64,000 nt of DNA. Source: MAG-121220-bin8 sp002700465. GTDB lineage: Bacteria > Bacteroidota > Bacteroidia > Flavobacteriales > Flavobacteriaceae. The notes under the pieces were generated by a model. The model made no database searches. It was not told the DNA's origin and worked only from the letters and a program-made list of their open reading frames with translations. Below are positions 19,394 through 27,617 of the stretch, one piece after another. Each line of letters starts with the position of its first letter. Positions within the stretch are counted from its first letter, which is position 1. Both the position numbers and the translations under genes were made by a program. The stretch lies in assembly GCA_943789295.1 (NCBI GenBank), contig CALSTO010000001.1:849883-913882 (forward strand). The letters are read 5' to 3'.

Positions 19394-22287
19394 TTATTTT
19401 AAAGAATCGTAAATGATTCTTTGAATTTCTGTTCTAACATTATTGTCAGAAAGCTTGCTATTATTCATTGAAGGAAAAGTTCTATTGGAAAGAAAAACAT
19501 AAACAATATTATTTTCAGGATCTCCCCATACATATGTCCCAGTAAAACCTGAATGCCCAAAACTAGACATTGGAACACATCCACAAGTTGGAGAACTATC
19601 ATCAATTTGTGGTTTATCAAAACCTAAGCCTCTTCTATTTCCATCACCACAATAATAACAGGTGTTAAAATAATCAATTGTTGATTTAGAAAAAAATGTT
19701 TTTGAACCATATTTTCCGTTCTGAATATACATTTGCATAATTTTAGCAACATCGTTTGAATTTGAAAAAAGACCGGCATGACCTCCAATTCCACCCTGAA
19801 TCGCTGCGCCCATATCATGAACATAACCGATAATAGTATCTTTTCTAAAATAATCATCAATTTCAGAGGGAACAATTTTATTAGCAGTAAATAATTTTAA
19901 AGGATTATAAGTAGTGTAGTTTGCACCGATTTTTTCTAAGACGGTTTTTTTAAGTAATTTATCTAAACTTGAGTTATATTTTTTTTCAAGAAAATATTTA
20001 AAAAAATAATAAGGTAAGTCACTATATAGATAAGATTTATTTTGTGAAAGTTCACTATTTATAATTCTCTTGTTAATGGTGTCTAAAAAAGAATTTTTAA
20101 GAAATAGGTTTCTGTTTACAGAAATAGAAAAAAATTTGTTTTTTTTTTACTATAAAAACTACTTAAAGGATCATGATTTATAGAATCCAAAGTTTCCTTA
20201 TAAAAAGGGATCCAAGGATATAAACCGGATTGATGAGCCAGCATTTCTTTTAACAATAAATTACTTTTATCTCTTAAATTTAAATCTGGAATTATATCAA
20301 ATAAAGTTGATTCTTCATCAATAGTATTATTTTCATATTCATTCATAAGTAATGGGACTGATGACAAAATTTTTGTAAGAGAAGCTAAATCATAAATATT
20401 ATCCCAATCTATCGGTTCTGTTTTATTATAAGTTTTATATCCATAATTTTTATTAAAAATCACCTTTCCATTCTTAGCAATAAGAACCTGTGCTCCAGGT
20501 GTCATCTTATTTTCTATGGCATCTTCAACAAATAAATCAATAGAATTTAACTTGTCTAAATCAAAAATTATATTACTTGGTAATCCGTAGCTCAATCTAT
20601 CTAAAGTTGTTGTTTTAATTGAAGTATGAACAGGATATTTATTATTTATAGAAACTGGAAGCTTACCCAAAGCAGGCAATGCTCCAAATATTATTTGAGC
20701 AGATTTATTTTGAGCAGTAGAGTTATTTTGATATGAAACTATAATAGACGAAATATTAGTCATATCTACATCCATTAAAGCATAAGGTTTAGCAAAAACA
20801 TTCAAGATTACCTTTTTATTTTTTGAGATTAACTCTAAGATCTCCTTATCTGATTTGCTAAACTTATAAGGATCAAAAGGACTTTTATTTGATTTGTGAA
20901 ATCCAACAATAACAGTATTATAAGGCTCTATTTTCTTAAGTATTTCTGAATCATACTCAATTTTATCAACCTTTGTATAATGATTTAACATTTTAAAAAA
21001 CTCATCAGAGTTAGAACCTCCCATTTCTAAAAAAGCAATTTTTGATGAAATATCTTTTAATGGAAGAATATCATTATCATTTTTTATTAATGTAATTGAT
21101 TTTTCTGTTATTTCTTCAAATAATAATTTATCAACATCACTATTCATATCTTCAACTATATTATTCAAATTAACTTCATTATTTACATGAAGACCTGCTT
21201 TATATTTAGCCATTAATATTTTCTTAACAGAATACTTTAATCTTTTTTCTGTTATGATTCCATTATTTATAGCATTTTTAATGCTTTTAGTGCTTTCATC
21301 TAAATCATCAGGCATAAGTAAGATGTCATTTCCAGCTAATAAAGCACTAACGTCAGCAGATTGATTTTTATTAAAATCAACCACACCTTTCATGTCCATA
21401 GCATCTGTAATTACTAAACCTTCAAATTTTAATTTCTTTTTTAAAAGTTTAGAAATAATATTCTTTGATAAAGTCGAGGGCATTTTAGGTTCTTTTTCTA
21501 AAGACGGAACTTCCATATGAGCAACCATTACACTTGATAAATTATTGTCAATTAATTTTTTATATGGAAACAACTCAACTTCGTTTATTCGTTTAGCTGA
21601 AAAGTTTATTGTAGGTAAAGTCTTGTGAGAATCTGTAGATGTATCTCCATGGCCAGGAAAATGCTTAGCTGAACCCATTATACCCTCAGATTGCATACCC
21701 TTTAAATATGATAAAGATTTATTTGTAACACTCAATTTATCTTCTCCAAATGATCTGCTACCAATAATTGGATTGTTAGGGTTTGTATTAATATCAGTTA
21801 CTGGAGCAAAATTAATATGAACTCCAATTCTTTTTGCGTGAACTCCAATTCTTTTTCCAACATTGTATATTAATGATTCATCATTTACAGCTCCAAGAGT
21901 CATGTTATAAGGAAAAGAAAATGCATCATCTAATCTCATTCCAATGCCCCACTCTGCATCCATACCAATTAATAAAGGTACTTTTGAAATCGATTGAAAT
22001 TCATTGGTATATTTTGCCTGGTCCTTAATATTACCTAAAGAAAAAATCAATCCTCCAAGATGATTTTTTTTAATTATTGAAGAAACTTCTTTCATTTTAT
22101 CAGCGCCTTGTTTGGTTGCTACCCAAATTGTAAATAGTTGACCTATTTTTTGATCAGTAGAAAGAGAGTTATATATGCTATCCACCCAGATTTCTTGCTT
22201 TACTTTGTCTTTAGAAATTAAAGGGTTTTGAGAAAAAGAATAATTATAAAATAAAAGAAATAATAAGAGTGGTTTTAAAAACTTCAT
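19394..22287 (-). CDS. GH3 beta-N-acetylhexosaminidase fused to a beta-lactamase-type serine hydrolase, one frameshift
   Basis: The N-terminal part (about 30-370) is a GH3 NagZ-like domain with AKHFPGHGDTSTDSH (208-221, catalytic His dyad) and nucleophile Asp295 in VITDAMDMKG. A GH3 C-terminal domain follows, then a class C/PBP-like serine hydrolase with the SxxK motif SLTK (636-639). A signal peptide (1-20) exports it. The frame stops at 20,116 just after an A10 run (T10 at 20,139-20,148 on the plus strand). With one more A the frame continues without stops to 19,394, giving 964 residues, the usual size of this Bacteroidota fusion. It likely trims muropeptides or glycans outside the cytoplasm. 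The single break in a homopolymer may be a sequence error. Confidence 0.88.
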
Positions 22288-22365
22288 TTTAAAATAATAA
22301 AATTAAATTTAAAGAAAATAAATTTTGTAGTGAGGATTTTTAGATAAAAGTAAACTTATTGCCTA

Positions 22366-22848
22366 TCAAAATAATCTAGAGTGCCAACTTTTTGAAGCTG
22401 GTACTTCCCAGTTTTTATTAAAATCTTCAATATCTACGACAAGATTATTATAAACAATTGTATTTTTTGAAACTGAGTTATTCTTAATTAAATTTTTAAA
22501 TTCGACAATAGATTTATACGAAATATAATCACCTTGCTTGAAAGTGACATTCATTTTATCAAGTAAATTTAGACCGTAATCTTTTTCAATTTTTTGAATA
22601 AAATGAACACAACTATCAATAGAACACCCTGAAGCTTTAGTAGATTTTTCGTTTAAAGCAATAATTAAAAATCTATTGTATTTTATTTCAAAACTGGATT
22701 TTAAATTATCTCCATGAGCAGTCCAATTTTTTAAAAATGCTGTAAGTTTAGTTTTAATCTGAATAAGTTCTTGTTCATGAATTTTCTTATTTGATTGATA
22801 TATCCAAATTCTTGAATCCAATGGCATTTCTATAAAAGGAAGTATCAT
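22366..22848 (-). CDS. Conserved Bacteroidota hypothetical protein (often mislabelled ABC transporter ATPase)
   Basis: A 160-residue soluble protein beginning IEMPLDSRIWIYQSNKK, with a conserved TAHGDNLKSSFEIKYNRFLI segment, a Cys pair in GCSIDSCVHF, and a C-terminal NLVVDIEDFNKNWEVPASKSW. It has no Walker motifs, so the database label ABC ATPase is unjustified. It overlaps the upstream CCG protein gene by 4 bases (ATGA) and is the last gene of the amiC-to-Fe-S operon, suggesting a shared pathway. Function is unknown. Confidence 0.75.
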   Translation of the reverse strand: MILPFIEMPLDSRIWIYQSNKKIHEQELIQIKTKLTAFLKNWTAHGDNLKSSFEIKYNRFLIIALNEKSTKASGCSIDSCVHFIQKIEKDYGLNLLDKMNVTFKQGDYISYKSIVEFKNLIKNNSVSKNTIVYNNLVVDIEDFNKNWEVPASKSWHSRLF

Positions 22849-23633
22849 AAATCTGATGCCTTATTAATAAGCTCAGCAATGTCTAAAACTTCAATTTCAT
22901 CTTCTTTCTTTTTGTTTTTTATCCCATCAGAAAGCATTGTATTACAGAACGGACAACCAGCAGCTATAATATCGGGCTTGGTTTCAAGTGCTTCCTCAGT
23001 TCTTTTAATATTGATTTCTTTATCTCCTGTTTCAGCTTCCTTGAACATTTGTGCCCCTCCTGCTCCACAACAAAGTCCTTTCTGTTTACAACTTTTCATT
23101 TCAGAAAGTTCTATATCCAGTTTTTCTAATACGTTTCTAGGTGCTTCATAAACATTGTTAGCTCGACCTAAATAACATGGATCGTGAAAAGTTATTCTTT
23201 TACCTTTAAAAGTTCCACCCTTAACAGTAATTCTACCATCATTTAAAAGTGATTTAATAAACTGAGTGTGATGCATAACATCATAATTACCTCCGAGTTC
23301 TGGGTATTCGTTTTTAAGGGTGTTAAAACAATGAGGACATGTTGTAACAATTTTTTTAATGTTATAGCCATTTAAAACTTCAATATTTGTCAAGGCCTGC
23401 ATTTGAAATAAAAATTCATTTCCAGCTCGTTTAGCTGGATCTCCAGTACATCCTTCTTCGCTTCCTAAAACAGCAAAAGAAACATTTGCTTGATTTAATA
23501 TGTTTGCAAATGCCTTTGTAATCTTTTTTGCTCTTTCATCAAAACTACCAGCACAACCCACCCAAAATAAAATTTCAGGGGTTTTTCCTTTGGCAATTAG
23601 TTCCGAAAAAGTGTGAATCTCTATTTTTTTCAT
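22845..23633 (-). CDS. CCG-domain (Fe-S)-binding oxidoreductase subunit
   Basis: A 262-residue protein related to the HdrB, GlpC and LldE CCG domains. Two cysteine-rich repeats are visible: FWVGCAGS, with a later TTCPHCFNTL, and FHDPCYLGR followed by KGLCCGAGGAQ and AAGCPFCNTM. CCG repeats bind an unusual Fe-S cluster and pass electrons to or from a quinone or disulfide. The membrane Fe-S protein two genes upstream is the likely electron partner, as in Hdr/Dsr-type modules. Start at 23,633 and spacing of 2 bases to the HAD gene indicate one operon. Confidence 0.85.
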   Translation of the reverse strand: MKKIEIHTFSELIAKGKTPEILFWVGCAGSFDERAKKITKAFANILNQANVSFAVLGSEEGCTGDPAKRAGNEFLFQMQALTNIEVLNGYNIKKIVTTCPHCFNTLKNEYPELGGNYDVMHHTQFIKSLLNDGRITVKGGTFKGKRITFHDPCYLGRANNVYEAPRNVLEKLDIELSEMKSCKQKGLCCGAGGAQMFKEAETGDKEINIKRTEEALETKPDIIAAGCPFCNTMLSDGIKNKKKEDEIEVLDIAELINKASDL

Positions 23634-23635
23634 AA

Positions 23636-24082
23636 TTATTCGTGTTGACCATCGTCAAACACTTCAATAGTAACTTTTTTATCAACTAAGTCAGTAAATT
23701 TACCATTATACCTTGTAGCTTTTACTAAATGATTGTCAATCCAATGATAATTACCTCCTCTTGGTTTTCCCATAACCATTCCATGAAACTTAAACCCGTG
23801 TTTGTTCAGCCAGTTTTCAGTAACTTCTCTGTGTTCTTCAATTCTTGATGTAAAAAAACAAATAATGTGACCCTCATCATACCATTTATTTAGAGTAATT
23901 AAAGCATCTGGATAAACATTAGCCGTTGCCATCCTTTCTGGCTCCTCGTTAGGAATATCGTCACATATTGTACCATCTATATCTATTAAATAGTTTTTAA
24001 TTCCCTCAGGAAGAATTGGACTAATATGTTCGCCATCTTCAATTTTTTCACTAAGTAATTTGTCTACGTCTTCTTGTTTCAT
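23636..24082 (-). CDS. HAD-superfamily phosphatase-like protein
   Basis: A 148-residue cytoplasmic protein with HAD motif I YLIDIDGTICDD (nucleophile Asp and general acid Asp two residues on) and motif II ICFFTSR. The C-terminal region WIDNHLVKATRYNG is conserved in the flavobacterial group. Homologues are sometimes named phosphoheptose isomerase, which the HAD motifs contradict. The substrate is unknown. It sits inside the Fe-S operon between the membrane and CCG subunits. Confidence 0.78.
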   Translation of the reverse strand: MKQEDVDKLLSEKIEDGEHISPILPEGIKNYLIDIDGTICDDIPNEEPERMATANVYPDALITLNKWYDEGHIICFFTSRIEEHREVTENWLNKHGFKFHGMVMGKPRGGNYHWIDNHLVKATRYNGKFTDLVDKKVTIEVFDDGQHE

Positions 24083-24096
24083 TTATATATATTAAA

Positions 24097-25425
24097 TTAA
24101 ATTTCATTTTTCCAATTAAGTTTGTCCATTTGATTAAAAGGCCATGGTGCACCATTATTTTCAATATTGGACATCATATTATTAAGTTCAGACGGAGCAT
24201 CTGATTTTTCCATTACTAAGTACCTTCTCATATCCATTATTATGGACAAAGGATCAATTCCAATAGGACAAGCCTCAACACATGCATTGCAAGATGTACA
24301 TGCCCATAATTCTTCATTTGTAACATAGTCACCCAACAGTTCTTTACCATCAGGTTTAAACTCACCATTGTTAACATCAATATTATTACCAACTACCTCC
24401 ATTCTGTCTCTGGTATCCATCATAATTTTTCTAGGAGAAAGTTTTTTACCGGTTTGATTTGCAGGGCATTCGCTAGTACACCTTCCACATTCGGTACAAG
24501 TATAAGCATTCAGTAATTGAATTTTTGATAAATCAAAAACATCAGAAGCTCCAAATTTAGAAACTTCAACAGATGATGTGGAAGCATAAGGGTCTATACT
24601 AGGATCGAGCATCATTTTAACTTCATTAGTAACTGACTTTAAATTTGATAATTTTCCTTTTGCATTCAAATTAGCAAAGTAGGTGTTTGGAAATGCAAGT
24701 AAAATATGAAGATGTTTTGAATAATATAAATAATTTAAAAAACATAAAATTCCTATTATATGAAACCACCAAGCAGTTCTTTCAATAATAAAAATAACAT
24801 TTGATGAGAAACCATCAAACAGAGGCAATAGATATTGACTTACAGGGAAAGAACCAGCAGAAACATAATTAAGTTCAGGAGCATTTTGTTGAATCCATAA
24901 ATCTGCACCATTCATTGTTAAAAACAAGCACATTAAAACAATTTCTACATAAAGTATAATATTGGCATCATTCTTTGGCCAGCCTTTCATTTCAAGACTT
25001 AGAAATCTTTTAATATTTAACATGTTTCTTCTAATCCAAAAAATTATTACTGACACAATAACCAACAAAGCAAATATTTCAAAAAATCCAATTAAAAAAT
25101 TATAAAAAGAACCTAAAAATGGAGCAAATACTCTGTGTGTCCCAAGAAAACCATCAACAATAATTTCGAGCAATTCAATATTAATAACCAAAAATCCAAC
25201 ATAAACTACAATATGTAATAATCCAACAATTGGCTTATCAATCATTTTAGATTGACCAAAAGCAATTTTAAGCATCTGAATTAATCTTGTTTTTTTATTA
25301 TCACTTCGGTCAATTGAAATTCCTAAATTTATATTTCTATATATTTTTTTTACATTTTTGCTAAACAAAAATATAGCATAACAAAAAATAGCAATAAAAA
25401 TTATATTAGGAATTAATGAAATCAA
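24097..25425 (-). CDS. Membrane-bound 4Fe-4S dicluster protein (HdrC/DsrM-like)
   Basis: A 442-residue inner-membrane protein. About five or six transmembrane helices fill residues 1-240, resembling the nitrate-reductase-gamma/DsrM type that can hold haem b and touch quinone. A cytoplasmic ferredoxin-like part has two 4Fe-4S motifs: CTECGRCTSECPANQ and CTSCNACVEACPIGID. Together with the CCG protein in the same operon it would form a quinone-linked electron-transfer unit; this pairing is conserved in flavobacteria but its redox partners are not known. The start lies 3 bases after the mlaD stop. Confidence 0.87.
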   Translation of the reverse strand: MISLIPNIIFIAIFCYAIFLFSKNVKKIYRNINLGISIDRSDNKKTRLIQMLKIAFGQSKMIDKPIVGLLHIVVYVGFLVINIELLEIIVDGFLGTHRVFAPFLGSFYNFLIGFFEIFALLVIVSVIIFWIRRNMLNIKRFLSLEMKGWPKNDANIILYVEIVLMCLFLTMNGADLWIQQNAPELNYVSAGSFPVSQYLLPLFDGFSSNVIFIIERTAWWFHIIGILCFLNYLYYSKHLHILLAFPNTYFANLNAKGKLSNLKSVTNEVKMMLDPSIDPYASTSSVEVSKFGASDVFDLSKIQLLNAYTCTECGRCTSECPANQTGKKLSPRKIMMDTRDRMEVVGNNIDVNNGEFKPDGKELLGDYVTNEELWACTSCNACVEACPIGIDPLSIIMDMRRYLVMEKSDAPSELNNMMSNIENNGAPWPFNQMDKLNWKNEI

Positions 25426-25428
25426 AGA

Positions 25429-26367
25429 TTAATTTTTATTTGATTGAAAGGGTTTGTTTTTTTTTCCAAAAACTGAAAAATGAATATATCTTTTTGGATT
25501 TAATCTTATATCCTCAAGCAAAAGATCAATAGATTTAGAAGCATCGTTCAAGTTATTGAACAAAGTATCACTAGAAATTAACTTTGAAATAGAACCATTA
25601 CCATTATTAATATTATCTAAAACAGATGCTAGATTATCAGATGAAGATTTTAAATTCTTTAAAGTCAATTCTAAATCGCTTGAATTGATTGAATTAGAAA
25701 ATGAAGAAAGATTACTTGAAATATCATTAATATTTTCAATAGAGTTGTTGATACTACTTTTGTTCGATTTTACAACAGATTTAATCATCGCACTAGTTTC
25801 TTTTAAATCAGAAATTGTTTCTGAAAAATCAGAAACACTTGTTCTTAGATTAGCTCTGGTAGGATCATCAAAAACTAAATTGATTTTCTCTAAAACATCA
25901 TTGGCACTAAGAATCATTGTTTCAATATTTTCTTGTAATGGTGTAAGTTTTTCATTGACAAGCTCTGTTAAACCAGGTGCAACAGATGACTTTAAAGTAT
26001 CTAATGAAACTGCGACTCTGCTGTTGTCCATAGCTGGAATAATAGCTAAAGCCTTTCCTCCAATAAGACCTGTTTCATAAATTTGAGCTAAACTGTTAAC
26101 TGAAAATTTTATATCATTCTCAACTCTAAACTTAACAAGTAAACTATTATTTTTAAAAAAAGATATGTCAGTTATACTTCCAACAGGAAATCCATTAACT
26201 GTGACAGGCGTTCCGTTAACAACACCTTCAACATCGTCATAAATGGAATAAAACGTTCTGTCACTGACAAAAATATCATTTGACTTTAAATAACTAAAGC
26301 CGAAAATAAATAAGCCAATTCCAATGATGACTAAAAAGCCTGTTTTTATTTCGTTTTTATTTTTCAA
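25429..26367 (-). CDS. mlaD: MCE-domain lipid-trafficking protein (MlaD family)
   Basis: A 312-residue protein with one N-terminal membrane anchor (TGFLVIIGIGLFIFGFSYL) and an MCE domain at about 35-115 (YDDVEGVVNGTPVTVNGFPV, then GLIGGKALAI). The remainder is helical and Ser/Asn-rich, likely a coiled tube extension. MlaD hexamers carry phospholipids across the periplasm with an MlaFE ABC transporter, genes for which are not in the window. It follows the amidase gene by 45 bases. Confidence 0.88.
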   Translation of the reverse strand: MKNKNEIKTGFLVIIGIGLFIFGFSYLKSNDIFVSDRTFYSIYDDVEGVVNGTPVTVNGFPVGSITDISFFKNNSLLVKFRVENDIKFSVNSLAQIYETGLIGGKALAIIPAMDNSRVAVSLDTLKSSVAPGLTELVNEKLTPLQENIETMILSANDVLEKINLVFDDPTRANLRTSVSDFSETISDLKETSAMIKSVVKSNKSSINNSIENINDISSNLSSFSNSINSSDLELTLKNLKSSSDNLASVLDNINNGNGSISKLISSDTLFNNLNDASKSIDLLLEDIRLNPKRYIHFSVFGKKNKPFQSNKN

Positions 26368-26412
26368 ACTGTAAAATTGATTTATTCAAAGTTATGAATT
26401 ATTTTATCAAAT

Positions 26413-27513
26413 TTAATTTTTATAAGAAGATAAATATTCTTCTATTGTAATACTTTTACCATTTTTAAAAGCAACGATCAAAGCATCTTTATAGCCGCTT
26501 TTGACTGCCCTTTTTAACATTAACTTAGCTAAAGTATAGTCCTGAGTCCTTTCAAAATAGTATCGATATGTGTTATTGTCTTTTAAGTAACTGAGATTTC
26601 CTAAGCCTTTAAAATTATATGATTTTAAAGGCACTTTTTTTGAGCTTGAAGCAATTTGAATCTTTAAAAAATATTTGTCAGTATAATTATTATCTAAATC
26701 ACTAAATAATTGACTGTCATTATTTACTAAATCAGAATTAATTGAGTTTCTATATCTCAATATACCTTTTGCAATTGATTTAGACATTTCTGTTTGACCT
26801 TTTTTAGAATTTAAATAAGCTCCCTCTTTTTTATTTGTTAAAAAACCTGTTTCAACTAAAACACTTGGCATATAAGTGTATTTTAAAACAATAAATCCAG
26901 CTTGCTTTACCGTTCTGTTTTTTCTTTTCAAGTCAGAAACAAAAGCTTTTTGTATTAAATCTGCTATTACTATACTTTGATCTAAATAGTCTTCCTGCAT
27001 AAGAACTAAACTTATGACAGATTCTGGAGAATTAGGATCAAATCCATCATATTTTTGTTCGTAGTCTTCTTCTTTAAAAATTACTGAATTTTCTTTTTTT
27101 GCAATTTCAAAATTTCTTTGATTTGCATGAAGGCCTAAAACAAAAGTACCTGCTCCGTAAGCATTTGATTTTTCAAATGCATCACAATGTATAGAGATAA
27201 ATAAATCAGCTTTTGCTTTATTAGCAATTTCAGCTCTTTTAAAAAGATTTACAAAAACATCTTTTTTTCTTGTATATATAACCTTAATATTACTTTGTTT
27301 TTCTAACTCAGATCCAACTTTTAAAGCAATTGACAAGGCTATATTCTTTTCATAATATCCATTCCCTCTGTTTCCAGGGTCTTTACCTCCATGTCCAGGA
27401 TCTAAAACAACCGTAAAATTATTATTGTTCTCTTGGGAATATAAAAAACTTGAGTTTAAAAAAAATAAACATAACACTGTTAAATTAACAACAAGCTTAA
27501 TTAAATTTTTCAT
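26413..27513 (-). CDS. N-acetylmuramoyl-L-alanine amidase (Amidase_3)
   Basis: A 366-residue secreted zinc amidase that splits peptide stems from glycan chains at cell division. The signal peptide ends SFLYSQ. Amidase_3 motifs are present: VVLDPGHGGKDPGNRG (zinc His), YEKNIAL (Glu), FISIHCDAF (His) and SVLVETGFLTNKKEG (catalytic Glu). Residues about 275-366 resemble a SPOR-like peptidoglycan-binding tail (YFLKIQIASSSKKVPLKSY), which would direct it to septal wall. It leads the operon with mlaD and the Fe-S genes and is divergent from lptD. Confidence 0.9.
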   Translation of the reverse strand: MKNLIKLVVNLTVLCLFFLNSSFLYSQENNNNFTVVLDPGHGGKDPGNRGNGYYEKNIALSIALKVGSELEKQSNIKVIYTRKKDVFVNLFKRAEIANKAKADLFISIHCDAFEKSNAYGAGTFVLGLHANQRNFEIAKKENSVIFKEEDYEQKYDGFDPNSPESVISLVLMQEDYLDQSIVIADLIQKAFVSDLKRKNRTVKQAGFIVLKYTYMPSVLVETGFLTNKKEGAYLNSKKGQTEMSKSIAKGILRYRNSINSDLVNNDSQLFSDLDNNYTDKYFLKIQIASSSKKVPLKSYNFKGLGNLSYLKDNNTYRYYFERTQDYTLAKLMLKRAVKSGYKDALIVAFKNGKSITIEEYLSSYKN

Positions 27514-27617
27514 AATAAATTATCACTTGAAAAATATATGTAATTTTACTAATTAAACGATTCAATCTGTCAACAATAAAAACACATAATTATAATATTG
27601 TCAAATTAATTTTTATT

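Noticed and set aside
21826..21865. Tandem duplication in the GH3 gene (RIGVHAKRIGVH)
   Set aside because: The second copy matches the conserved NagZ segment and the first is at the normally similar helix start, so it is probably ordinary family sequence.
22366..22848. Naming the gene as ABC transporter ATPase
   Set aside because: No Walker A, Walker B or signature motif is present in its 160 residues.
23636..24082. Naming the gene as phosphoheptose isomerase
   Set aside because: The DIDGT and FTSR motifs are those of HAD phosphatases, not of SIS-domain isomerases.
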